In this document: positions 1 through 6,453 of the stretch, piece after piece
How positions within the stretch are numbered: position 1 is the first letter of the stretch
How the letters are laid out: each line of letters opens with the position of its first letter
Assembly: GCA_028702395.1 (NCBI GenBank)
Contig: JAQVOV010000055.1
Location: 1 to 9,589, forward strand
Reading direction: 5' to 3'
Origin: Candidatus Omnitrophota bacterium
GTDB lineage: Bacteria > Omnitrophota > Gorgyraeia > JABMRN01
Length of the DNA: 9,589 nt
Notes under the pieces: model-generated
What the model was told of the DNA's origin: nothing
Database searches by the model: none
What the model saw: only the letters and a program-made list of their open reading frames with translations
Translations under genes and position numbers: made by a program

Positions 1-22
1 GTCTTCCGCCTTCCGTCTTCCG
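1..22. repeat. Heptamer repeat at left edge (word GTCTTCC)
   Basis: Three consecutive 7-nt units, GTCTTCC, GCCTTCC and GTCTTCC, run from position 1 to 21. The array is cut by the window edge, so the true copy number is unknown. It begins 10 nt after the gatC stop codon, in the gap where the next gene (expected gatA) would start. It is the first of a series of gap-specific heptamer arrays in this window. Confidence 0.75.
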
Positions 23-32
23 ATTTACTAAT

Positions 33-332
33 TTACTCGATCACCTTTGGTACACCAAAAAAATTCCCAATTTTTTGAGGTGCATTTTTTAGTACGTCTG
101 CTATATCTAGAGACTTTTTTACAACGTCTTCTCTGAAAACGTTTTTTATGTCCCCTACAGTATGCGTAGTAGGCAGAACATTTTCAGTATCTACTTCTTT
201 GAGTTTATCAATGTAGCCCAATATAGAATTAAGCTGCCAGGAAAACTTATCAATATCTTCTGTTTTTAAAGTAAGCCTGGAAAGCAAAGCAACTTTCTCA
301 ACTGTTTTTTTGTCTATTTTTTCTTGGGACAT
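33..332 (-). CDS. gatC: Glutamyl/aspartyl-tRNA amidotransferase subunit C
   Basis: A 99-residue protein of the usual GatC length. GatC is the small subunit of cytosolic GatCAB, which amidates misacylated Glu-tRNA(Gln) and Asp-tRNA(Asn). It wraps around and stabilises GatA. The sequence has the family pattern: an N-terminal helix with VEKVALLSRLTL (residues 11-22), a central helix with QLNSILGYIDKLKEVDT (33-49), an LPTTH segment (53-57), then FREDV and the C-terminal FFGVPKVIE tail (91-99). The ATG at 330-332 follows AAGGAG (338-343) at 5-nt spacing, so the start is secure. A promoter is proposed at 386-414, with a heptamer array between promoter and start. gatA is the expected next gene, off the left edge. 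Confidence 0.93.
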   Translation of the reverse strand: MSQEKIDKKTVEKVALLSRLTLKTEDIDKFSWQLNSILGYIDKLKEVDTENVLPTTHTVGDIKNVFREDVVKKSLDIADVLKNAPQKIGNFFGVPKVIE

Positions 333-350
333 TATTTCTCCTTACCTATT

Positions 351-380
351 AGAAACCAGAGACCAGTGACCAGAAACCAG
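351..380. repeat. Heptamer array in predicted gatC leader (word AGARACC)
   Basis: Four perfect-phase 7-nt units, AGAAACC, AGAGACC, AGTGACC and AGAAACC (351-378), plus the first two bases of a fifth. The array begins 7 nt upstream of the gatC Shine-Dalgarno sequence and ends right at the transcription start predicted from the 386-414 promoter, so it would form most of the gatC 5' leader. Confidence 0.85.
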
Positions 381-385
381 AAAAG

Positions 386-414
386 CTTATAGGACTTATC
401 ATATTAATTGTAAA
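386..414 (-). promoter_or_regulatory. Predicted sigma-70-type promoter for gatC
   Basis: On the minus strand TTTACA (409-414) is separated by exactly 17 nt from TATAAG (386-391). Each hexamer is one base away from consensus. The predicted start is near position 379, giving a leader of about 47 nt. It is the best-scoring hexamer pair in the rsmA-gatC gap and suggests gatC is transcribed separately from the upstream operon. Confidence 0.6.
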
Positions 415-437
415 AAAGCACTTTCAGGACGTTCCAC

Positions 438-531
438 AGGCTAAAGGCTAATGGTTCGCCAAAATTTATTTAAAATTTTGGCGAAATCTCGCCATTGACC
501 TCTTTAGCGGTCAATGGCGGACTAACGGCTA
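438..531. repeat. Twin-hairpin element bracketed by heptamers
   Basis: Two perfect hairpins lie side by side. The first pairs 455-467 with 473-485 (13 bp, 5-nt loop). The second pairs 490-500 with 509-519 (11 bp, 8-nt loop). The pair is bracketed by heptamer-like words in direct orientation: AGGCTAA twice at 438-451, and CGGACTA ACGGCTA at 518-531. Neither stem is followed by a T-tract on the minus strand, so neither looks like a standard terminator. The element starts just downstream of the rsmA stop and could be a REP/MITE-like intergenic unit or protect the 3' end of the rsmA transcript. Its function is unknown. Confidence 0.7.
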
Positions 532-538
532 GCTTTTT

Positions 539-1381
539 TTACTTATTACTTAAATTTTGTATTCCACTAAAACTATCAGCCAAGCTTGCAAAATCCTGAA
601 TGCTAAGTTCTTCAGGTCTTACATTAGGATCTATCCCCAATCTATTAAGGACCTTTTCAATTTCAATATTATTATCTTCAAATACAAATTTCTTCAAACA
701 CGAACTAATTGTTTTACGTCTATGCTGAAAACTCTTACGTATAATATTAAAAAACATTTTCTCATCATTGACTTTGAACTGTGGTTTTTTAAGTCTTTCT
801 ATTTTTATGAACATTGAATCAACTTTTGGAGCCGGAAAAAAACATTCCTTACAAACAATTGATATCTTCTCCACTTTAGCATAATAATTAACAAAACATG
901 TTAACGAAGAATAAGTTTTTGTGCCTACTAAGGCAAGAAGTCTATCTGCATATTCTTTTTGCACCATTAAAAAGATCTGCTTACATTCAGTCTCAAAAAG
1001 CAGTTTTTCAATTATTGGGGTGGTTATGTAATACGGCAAATTCCCTATTATCTTATCATAGCTACCATTGAGATCAAAATCAAGAAAATCCTGTTCTATT
1101 ATCTTGATATTTTGGATATTTTTAAAGAGCTCTGTTGTTAAGAATTTCGCAAGAAATCTGTCTTTTTCAACAACAACAACCTTTTTGGCCTTTAAAAGGT
1201 ATTCTGTCATTTCCCCAAAACCTGGCCCTATTTCAAGAACTGTATCGCTTTTTTTTATATCAATAGCTCTTATAAGTTTATCAATTAGATTCTTATCAAC
1301 AAGAAAATTCTGACCAAAACTTTTTTTTGCCCTAAAATCGTGTTTCCCCCATATTTCTAACAATTGCGTTTTTGTGTACAT
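539..1381 (-). CDS. rsmA: 16S rRNA dimethyladenosine transferase RsmA (KsgA)
   Basis: A 280-residue SAM-dependent enzyme, close to the E. coli length (273). It dimethylates the two adjacent adenines of the 3'-terminal hairpin of 16S rRNA during late small-subunit assembly. Visible motifs: SFGQNFL (21-27), the SAM-binding motif LEIGPGFG (49-56), acidic EKD (72-74), the catalytic NLPYYI (114-119), FFPAPKVDS (181-189), SFQHRRKTI (217-225) and a C-terminal RPEELS. All core elements are intact. It starts 18 nt after the pdxA stop, so it belongs to the same operon. The Shine-Dalgarno sequence is weak, which suggests reliance on translation of pdxA upstream. The protein ends just before the twin-hairpin element. 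Confidence 0.97.
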   Translation of the reverse strand: MYTKTQLLEIWGKHDFRAKKSFGQNFLVDKNLIDKLIRAIDIKKSDTVLEIGPGFGEMTEYLLKAKKVVVVEKDRFLAKFLTTELFKNIQNIKIIEQDFLDFDLNGSYDKIIGNLPYYITTPIIEKLLFETECKQIFLMVQKEYADRLLALVGTKTYSSLTCFVNYYAKVEKISIVCKECFFPAPKVDSMFIKIERLKKPQFKVNDEKMFFNIIRKSFQHRRKTISSCLKKFVFEDNNIEIEKVLNRLGIDPNVRPEELSIQDFASLADSFSGIQNLSNK

Positions 1382-1399
1382 GCTTATCTTAAAACAGGG

Positions 1400-2299
1400 T
1401 CATTCCTTTTTTTGTTTTGCCATTTTTATTGCTACCTTAATAGCATTTATCATTGATGTTGGATCTGCTATGTTTTTTCCTGCTATATCAAAGGCTGTTC
1501 CGTGATCAGGAGATGTTCTGATAAAAGGCAATCCTAACGTGACGTTTATACCTTTATCAAAAAACAGCATTTTAAACGGCCCCAGTCCTTGATCATGATA
1601 CATTGAAACAACCCCGTCTGTTTTTCTTCTTCTTAAAAGGTTGAAAACAATATCTGCTGCCATTGGTCCTGTCACATCAAGTTTTTTCTTCTTCAATATT
1701 TCTACTGCAGGTGTTATTTTTGTATATTCTTCATTACCCATAACACCACCATCAGATGCGTGAGGATTAAGCCCAGCAACGATTATTGAAGGAACTCTTT
1801 TGTTCACTATCATTTCCAATGCTTCAGAAAAAAGCAATGTTGTATCAACGATATTTTTTGTTGTGATATTCTTGGATACGTTTTTAAGTGCAATATGTCT
1901 TGTTACTAGGACTAATGAAAACTTATTATAGGTAAACATCATTGCCACATTCTTGACTTTCGTAAGACCTGCGAGCATTTCTGTGTGTCCCGCATATTTA
2001 ATACCTGCTTTTTTAATTGCTTGCTTATTGATAGGTGCGGTAACAAGCCCTTTAGGGCCAACATGTTTTTGTAAAAGAGCTACTGCTTTTTTAATATTAT
2101 CAAAAGCAATACGTCCTGCTTTAGCCTGCACTTTCCCGGTTTGTATATCTTGGCTTTTGCCCTCAATAACAACATAGTCAGCTTTATATTTAATTGCTTT
2201 TGAAGACAACGCTTTTTTTACTATTTCAGGACCTATTCCAGCAGGATCTCCTGCTGTTATTACAATAAAAGGTTTTTTATTTGTATTCAATGTAAGCAT
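1400..2299 (-). CDS. pdxA: 4-hydroxythreonine-4-phosphate dehydrogenase
   Basis: A 299-residue PdxA-family protein, a little shorter than the roughly 329 residues of E. coli PdxA. The enzyme oxidises 4-phosphohydroxy-L-threonine with NAD in the DXP-dependent pyridoxal phosphate pathway. Seen: GDPAGIGPEIV (17-27), GHTEML (104-109), the three metal-ligand histidines in TRHIAL (H135), GLNPHASDGG (H180) and SMYHDQGLGPFK (H235), and SPDHGTAFDIAG (263-274). All expected active-site elements are present. The ATG lies inside the end of surA (23-nt overlap). Its AGAGAG Shine-Dalgarno is only 1 nt away, so a TTG three codons later (2288-2290), 10 nt from the same AGAGAG, is a real alternative start. 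The gene order surA-pdxA-rsmA matches the known enterobacterial operon. Confidence 0.95.
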   Translation of the reverse strand: MLTLNTNKKPFIVITAGDPAGIGPEIVKKALSSKAIKYKADYVVIEGKSQDIQTGKVQAKAGRIAFDNIKKAVALLQKHVGPKGLVTAPINKQAIKKAGIKYAGHTEMLAGLTKVKNVAMMFTYNKFSLVLVTRHIALKNVSKNITTKNIVDTTLLFSEALEMIVNKRVPSIIVAGLNPHASDGGVMGNEEYTKITPAVEILKKKKLDVTGPMAADIVFNLLRRRKTDGVVSMYHDQGLGPFKMLFFDKGINVTLGLPFIRTSPDHGTAFDIAGKNIADPTSMINAIKVAIKMAKQKKE

Positions 2300-3248
2300 T
2301 CTCTCTAAGCTCTTTTATGAATTTTTCAAGTTTGTGCTGTATTTTTTTTCTGTATATCATTTCTTCTATATTTGAATGCACATCATAAAAAGCCTCTTGC
2401 TTAGGCTCGATCTTTTCTTTTGCTTTGAAAATATGGTAACCAATAGGTGTTTTTACAATATCTGATATTTCGCCTTCTTCTAAACTGAAAATAACATCAT
2501 CTATCTGTTTTGCCATATGCCCTTTTTCTATATACCCCATGTCGCCACCTTTTGTCGCATAAGAATCCTCAGAACAGTTATATGCCATTTCAGAAAAATC
2601 TTCTCCTTTTTTTAATCTATACAAAATACCACAGACAATGTCATATGCCATTTTATCAGCCCGATCGTCATTTACTCTAATGACCAAAGACTGCACTTTA
2701 GCTTTCGGTGGAGTAACGAACTTTTCTTGATTCTCTCTATAAAATTCTTTGACCTCATAAGGCAGTATACTGATACCAGCTCCGATCTGATTATCAATCA
2801 GTTTTTTTGACATGATGTTTTCCATATAATTTCTTTTAAGTTCTTCCAATCTTATACCCTGCTGTTCAAGTGTAATATAAAAATCCTCTTCATTCTGAAA
2901 TTGTTTTTTGACCGCATCTACTTCCTGCTGTATTTCTTCCGGAGTAACAACTATTCCAAGTTTTTTTGCTTCACTTACAACAAGTTTATCATTTATTAAC
3001 TGATCTAATTGCTGCTGTTGGACTTTATCCATTTGATATGTCAAAGCTTCGCCGTCATACTGCATTTTCAACTGTTTATATATTGGTGCAAGTTTCCGGT
3101 TAAGTTCCCCTTGCGTAATAACTTCATCATTTACTATCACAATGATCTTGTCCATTATCGCTGCAAAAGAAACATTACACAATAAAAAAAAAGCAAAACC
3201 ATTAAAAATTAAAGTTTTATGATTTAGCATCTTTTGAAACATCTTCAT
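2277..3248 (-). CDS. surA: SurA-like periplasmic peptidyl-prolyl isomerase/chaperone
   Basis: A 323-residue secreted protein. A Sec signal peptide spans about residues 1-29 (hydrophobic 12-29, probable cleavage after VSFA). There is no lipobox glycine or serine before C24, so it should be soluble in the periplasm. The mature protein has a SurA N-terminal chaperone domain (about 31-170, including DKIIVIVNDEVITQGEL) and one parvulin domain (about 183-277, with GGDMGYIEKG and TPIGYHIFKAKE), then a helical C-terminus. E. coli SurA has two parvulin domains, so this is the shorter single-domain architecture. SurA escorts unfolded outer-membrane proteins to the BAM complex. The start has AAAGGA (3255-3260) at 6-nt spacing and lies within the upstream parvulin gene (32-nt overlap). 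Position directly before pdxA-rsmA supports the surA name. Confidence 0.88.
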   Translation of the reverse strand: MKMFQKMLNHKTLIFNGFAFFLLCNVSFAAIMDKIIVIVNDEVITQGELNRKLAPIYKQLKMQYDGEALTYQMDKVQQQQLDQLINDKLVVSEAKKLGIVVTPEEIQQEVDAVKKQFQNEEDFYITLEQQGIRLEELKRNYMENIMSKKLIDNQIGAGISILPYEVKEFYRENQEKFVTPPKAKVQSLVIRVNDDRADKMAYDIVCGILYRLKKGEDFSEMAYNCSEDSYATKGGDMGYIEKGHMAKQIDDVIFSLEEGEISDIVKTPIGYHIFKAKEKIEPKQEAFYDVHSNIEEMIYRKKIQHKLEKFIKELRENAYIEYK

Positions 3249-4125
3249 TTTCTATCCTTTCGATATCATTTTGAACATCAGCATCATCCTTTTTTTCTTC
3301 TTGTGAAACAAGAAATGGAGAACTTTCGTTTACAATAACTTTGAATTTTGTTTTTAGTGCCATAACAAGCTGTTCAAAAGATGCTTTTCTTTTTTGTGCA
3401 AGCAGATGTTCTTTTATCCGCTCTTTGACATCTGCGAATTTTTCAACTGAAGGCAATGTCCTGTCAGTCAATAAAATAATGTGATATCCGTATTTAGTCT
3501 TGACTACACCACTCAACTCGCCTGTATTCAAAGAAAAACAGGCTTTTTCAAAATCAGGTTCGATCTGACCTTTTTTGAAAAACCCAAGATCTCCTCCTCT
3601 TTTTCCTGAAGGATCTATGGATCTTTCTCTTGCAAGATCAGTAAAACTTGCTCCTTGTTTTAGTTCTCCTAATGTTTTCCTGGCTTCTGGTTCAGTCTTT
3701 ACCATTATATGTGAAGCTCTTACGATCTCAGGTGTTTTAAATGTATCTAGATTTGCATCATAGAATGCCCTCATTTGATCTTCATCAACAACATTTGTTG
3801 AATCTACTGTCTCCTGAAGCAATTTTGCAATAAGGATCTTCTTTTTTGCTTGTTCAAAAAGTTCTTTTATATCAGGCTGCTTATCTATTCCTTGGCGCAT
3901 CGCTTCCTGATACAAAAGGCTATCAGAAATAACATCATTAAGGAACTTTTCTTTATTTGAATGAATGATTTCCTGATATTGCTGAGGCAGCTTACTTATT
4001 CTACCTTCTAAGGTCTGTTCTGTGAATACATCCTTACCAACTTTGGCAACATATTCACCTTTTTCTCCACACCCTGATAAACTTAAAATATTAAATATAA
4101 GAACAAAACCGATAAGATTTCGCAT
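3217..4125 (-). CDS. PrsA-like parvulin lipoprotein (peptidyl-prolyl isomerase)
   Basis: A 302-residue lipoprotein. The N-terminus has a hydrophobic stretch and the lipobox LSGC, with C19 the predicted acylated cysteine. A SurA/PrsA-type N-terminal helical region (about 24-125) is followed by a parvulin domain (about 135-220) with RASHIMVKT, RGGDLGFFKKG and KYGYHIILL. A C-terminal helix and a charged, largely acidic tail (276-302) follow. It likely folds exported proteins while anchored to a membrane, complementing soluble SurA encoded next. Which membrane is not determinable from sequence alone. Residue 20 after the cysteine is Gly rather than Asp, so there is no simple inner-membrane retention signal. 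The start is firm: a perfect AAGGAGG (4131-4137), 5 nt from ATG. It is the first gene of the four-gene operon. Confidence 0.88.
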   Translation of the reverse strand: MRNLIGFVLIFNILSLSGCGEKGEYVAKVGKDVFTEQTLEGRISKLPQQYQEIIHSNKEKFLNDVISDSLLYQEAMRQGIDKQPDIKELFEQAKKKILIAKLLQETVDSTNVVDEDQMRAFYDANLDTFKTPEIVRASHIMVKTEPEARKTLGELKQGASFTDLARERSIDPSGKRGGDLGFFKKGQIEPDFEKACFSLNTGELSGVVKTKYGYHIILLTDRTLPSVEKFADVKERIKEHLLAQKRKASFEQLVMALKTKFKVIVNESSPFLVSQEEKKDDADVQNDIERIENEDVSKDAKS

Positions 4126-4157
4126 ACGTTCCTCCTTAGTTATATATATTGGTCAAT

Positions 4158-4186
4158 ATAATATCATAGGTAGATCATTTGTTCAA
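4158..4186 (-). promoter_or_regulatory. Predicted promoter of the prsA-like/surA/pdxA/rsmA operon
   Basis: On the minus strand TTGAAC (4181-4186), a 17-nt spacer and TATTAT (4158-4163). The -10 is preceded by TGA, which fits an extended -10 (TGn). The predicted start is near 4151, giving a leader of about 26 nt with a perfect Shine-Dalgarno. It follows directly after the terminator of the small peptide gene, which argues for an independent transcription unit. Confidence 0.72.
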
Positions 4187-4201
4187 GTGAAATAGCCAAA
4201 A

Positions 4202-4234
4202 GAAAAAAAGCTTCCCAACGTAGTCTGGAAAGCT
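4202..4234 (-). terminator. Intrinsic terminator after the small peptide gene
   Basis: On the minus strand AGCTTTCC (4227-4234) pairs with GGGAAGCT (4209-4216) over 8 bp including one G-U wobble, with a 10-nt loop. A run of T residues follows immediately (4203-4208). The wobble is a C-A mismatch on the plus strand, so the hairpin is better on the minus strand, in agreement with the gene direction. It lies about 35 nt after the stop codon at 4269. Confidence 0.8.
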
Positions 4235-4268
4235 GCAAGAAATCAATCCCCTATATTTTAATTTTCAT

Positions 4269-4523
4269 CTAACTTGGTGTTACTGAGATAGCTGCATCCC
4301 CTCCGAGAGAAGTAGGATGCAAAGTAAGTACCGTTGGAGCATCTCCACCTTTTGGAGTATCCCAACAAACAGGCCCCAATCCCTCTGCCCCTGTTGTATG
4401 CCCACACCAATTCGTACCACCTCCCATACCAACATATAACCCGCCAACTGCACATACGTTAATAAGAGCTTGCTTTTGATCTAATTTAATTACTGAAATT
4501 TTCGCGGTTAAATATTGTTTCAT
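4269..4523 (-). CDS. Small Gly/Thr/Cys-rich protein, possible RiPP precursor
   Basis: An 84-residue protein I cannot assign to a named family. Residues 1-24 (MKQYLTAKISVIKLDQKQAL, then INVC) hold four of its five lysines and resemble leader regions of peptides modified by radical-SAM or similar enzymes. The remainder is almost uncharged and rich in Gly (14 in the protein, including GGG at 34-36), Thr and Pro, with cysteines at 24, 40 and 53, two of them beside Trp (WC 39-40, CW 53-54). There is no signal peptide or membrane helix. The ATG has AAAGGA (4527-4532) 3 nt upstream, a tight spacing. It has its own promoter (4571-4600) and terminator (4202-4234). The central part is 49% G+C (59 of 120 bases at 4321-4440), clearly above the surroundings. 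No maturase or transporter is encoded in the window. Alternatives: a small structural or regulatory protein. Confidence 0.72.
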   Translation of the reverse strand: MKQYLTAKISVIKLDQKQALINVCAVGGLYVGMGGGTNWCGHTTGAEGLGPVCWDTPKGGDAPTVLTLHPTSLGGDAAISVTPS

Positions 4524-4570
4524 AGTTCCTTTTAAAAAATAAATTTATGAGCAGTTAAAATATTTTTTAT

Positions 4571-4600
4571 ATAATATAGACAAAAAAGCCTGATTGCCAA
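4571..4600 (-). promoter_or_regulatory. Predicted promoter of the small peptide gene
   Basis: On the minus strand TTGGCA (4595-4600), an 18-nt spacer and TATTAT (4571-4576). Each hexamer is one base from consensus. The -35 hexamer lies in the loop of the ychF terminator hairpin and the spacer covers its T-tract, so the two signals overlap physically. The start would be near 4564, leaving a leader of about 41 nt. Confidence 0.62.
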
Positions 4601-4604
4601 GGCT
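4582..4604 (-). terminator. Probable intrinsic terminator of ychF
   Basis: On the minus strand AGCCT (4600-4604) and AGGCT (4587-4591) form a 5-bp stem with an 8-nt loop, followed by a T-tract (4582-4587). It begins 12 nt after the ychF stop. The stem is short, so termination may be partial. Confidence 0.55.
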
Positions 4605-4615
4605 AATAACAACCA

Positions 4616-5710
4616 TTAAACATTGAACAAGAACTCTACAATATCTCCGTCTTTCATAATATAGCTTTTACCTTCTTGTCTTAAAAGTCCTTTTTCTTTT
4701 GCACCCAGCCACCCGTTATTAGCAACAAAATCCCCATATCCTACTATATTAGCCCGTATAAATCCTCTTTCAAAATCAGTATGAATAACACCTGCAGCAA
4801 TTGGAGCAGTATCACCTTTTTTGATGGTCCATGCACGTGTTTCTTTCTCACCTGTAGTTAAATATGTTTGAAGACCTAAAAGATCAAAACATTTTCTTGC
4901 AATAAGATCTAGCCCTGAACATTCTATCCCAAGATCTTTGAGATATTCAGCTCTTTCATCCTCAGAAAGTGCTGATAGCTCCTCTTCAATTTTAGCAGAA
5001 ATAACAGCAAACTCATCGCCATGTGAGTCTGCTATTTTTTTTACTTTTTTAGTATCTTCATTGGAAGAGCCTATCATGTCTTCACCGACATTTGCCACAT
5101 ATATGACTTTTTTATTAGTTAAAAAAGAATATGTCTTTATAAGAACCTTTTCCTCTTCGTTTAAAACAAGCTCTCTGACAGGTTTATTTTGTCCAAGTGT
5201 ATCTGTTATTTTTTTTAAAAGTGCACAATGCGCAATTTGTTCTTTATCCCCACATTTCGCTTTTTTCTGAGTGTTCGCAAGTATTTTTTCTGCACTTTCA
5301 AGGTCTGCTAAGATCAATTCCAGATTAATGGTTTCAATATCACTTTCAGGATCAACTGTACCACTGACATGTGTGACATTTTCATCTTTAAAACATCTCA
5401 CAACATGCGCTATAGCCGAAACTTCTCTTATATTGGCCAAAAACTTATTTCCAAGACCTTCCCCTTTTGATGCACCTTTTACTAATCCTGCAATATCAAC
5501 AAATTCCATTGTTGAATAAATGATCTCTTTACTTTTACTCATTTTTGCAAGTACAGGTAATCTGCTATCATGTATAGGAACTATACCTGTATTTGGATCA
5601 ATAGTACAAAATGGATAGTTCTGTACTTCTGCACCTGCATTTGTGATAGCATTAAAAAGTGTTGATTTTCCCACATTCGGCAATCCAACAATTCCTATAG
5701 ATAAAGCCAT
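4616..5710 (-). CDS. ychF: Redox-regulated ATPase YchF (Obg-family, OLA1 type)
   Basis: A 364-residue protein of standard YchF length. YchF is a ribosome-associated P-loop NTPase of the Obg group that prefers ATP over GTP and is linked to stress and redox responses. Seen in order: Walker A GLPNVGKS (9-16), NYPFCTIDPN (31-40), the G3 region DIAGLVKGASKGEGLGNKF (72-90), a long helical insertion (about 125-200), the altered G4 motif NVGE (207-210; Glu in place of the usual Asp of NKxD is what allows ATP use), ISAK (238-241), and a TGS domain (about 281-364) ending GDIVEFLFNV. The start has AAGGAG (5719-5724) 8 nt upstream. No convincing promoter was found in the preceding heptamer-filled gap, so read-through from thpR is possible. 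Confidence 0.97.
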   Translation of the reverse strand: MALSIGIVGLPNVGKSTLFNAITNAGAEVQNYPFCTIDPNTGIVPIHDSRLPVLAKMSKSKEIIYSTMEFVDIAGLVKGASKGEGLGNKFLANIREVSAIAHVVRCFKDENVTHVSGTVDPESDIETINLELILADLESAEKILANTQKKAKCGDKEQIAHCALLKKITDTLGQNKPVRELVLNEEEKVLIKTYSFLTNKKVIYVANVGEDMIGSSNEDTKKVKKIADSHGDEFAVISAKIEEELSALSEDERAEYLKDLGIECSGLDLIARKCFDLLGLQTYLTTGEKETRAWTIKKGDTAPIAAGVIHTDFERGFIRANIVGYGDFVANNGWLGAKEKGLLRQEGKSYIMKDGDIVEFLFNV

Positions 5711-5730
5711 TTCTTTTTCTCCTTAAAAAA

Positions 5731-5843
5731 TGTTATCTGTTATTTGTTATCGGTTATCTGTGAGAGGTCTTTGATCGCATTAAAGACAGTTTCAAACAAC
5801 CAGAATATTCGTTCACACATAACAGATAACACAGACAGATAAC
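5731..5843. repeat. Inverted pair of heptamer arrays upstream of ychF (word GTTATCT)
   Basis: Four in-phase heptamers GTTATCT, GTTATTT, GTTATCG and GTTATCT occupy 5732-5759. The reverse-complement word recurs at 5817-5843 as ACATAAC, AGATAAC, ACAGAC (one base short) and AGATAAC. The two arms contain a perfect 13-bp inverted repeat (5731-5743 with 5819-5831). Between them, about 54 nt include a small GTCTTT/AAAGAC hairpin (5767-5772 with 5782-5787). The left arm ends 7 nt from the ychF Shine-Dalgarno. No coding potential was seen. Confidence 0.85.
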
Positions 5844-5850
5844 TAAATCG

Positions 5851-6432
5851 CTAAAAACTCTCTCCTGCAAAATCCTCTATAAAAGGAGCTTCATATATTG
5901 TTGAATATATGGGACCTTCCGCAGTAATTTCGCTTTCAAAAAGCTTGATAGCTTTAATTCTGCAAATTTCTGGTTTTAATTTGAAATCTCTAAGAACACT
6001 AGCTAAAGCTCTTTTATCCTTAGGATAACTAACTCTCCCTATTGTAATATGTGCCTTAAAAGGAACCTCATCATTATCAGGAAAGCCAAGTTTACTACAT
6101 TCTTTCAAGATCTTTTCACTTAACAGTTCCACTTTATGCTGATTTTGGCCAATACCTACCCAAATTATTCTTGGCATATCAATGTTTGGAAAAGCACCAA
6201 GCTCTCCTAACGTAATTTCAAATGGTTCAACGTTTCTTACAACATCAAATATCAGATCTTCTATCTTAGGAATATATTCCTCATTTATTTCGCCCAAAAA
6301 CTTGCAAGTAATATGAAGATTTGCAAGGTTCACCCATCTTATAAAAGCACCAGTCTCTTCAACCATTTCATGGACTTTTACGATCTCTTTTTTAAAAGTA
6401 TCACAAATATCAAGACCTATGAATATTCGCAT
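5851..6432 (-). CDS. thpR: RNA 2',3'-cyclic phosphodiesterase (2H/LigT family)
   Basis: A 193-residue member of the 2H phosphoesterase superfamily, close to the usual 175-190. ThpR opens 2',3'-cyclic phosphate RNA ends to 2'-phosphates; the older name is 2'-5' RNA ligase. The two catalytic HxT motifs are intact: NLHITCKFLG (H40, T42) and FKAHITIGRV (H128, T130), in the expected duplicated fold. The N-terminal MRIFIGLDI strand and the GELGAFPN segment (76-83) are also typical. The start has AAGGGA about 4 nt upstream. It lies downstream of pncC, an association known from other bacteria (cinA-thpR, often followed by recA), though here ychF follows. Its physiological substrate is unclear in general. 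Confidence 0.92.
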   Translation of the reverse strand: MRIFIGLDICDTFKKEIVKVHEMVEETGAFIRWVNLANLHITCKFLGEINEEYIPKIEDLIFDVVRNVEPFEITLGELGAFPNIDMPRIIWVGIGQNQHKVELLSEKILKECSKLGFPDNDEVPFKAHITIGRVSYPKDKRALASVLRDFKLKPEICRIKAIKLFESEITAEGPIYSTIYEAPFIEDFAGESF

Positions 6433-6453
6433 ATCTTCCCTTATAGCATGTTT

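Noticed and set aside
4258..4455. 65-codon open frame overlapping the small peptide gene in another minus-strand frame
   Set aside because: It has no Shine-Dalgarno, starts inside the better-supported gene and has an implausible composition; the 84-codon frame has the start signals.
6433..6450. TATAAG preceded by TGC just before thpR, resembling an extended -10
   Set aside because: Initiation from it would begin at or next to the thpR start codon and remove the AAGGGA ribosome site; more likely a chance match.
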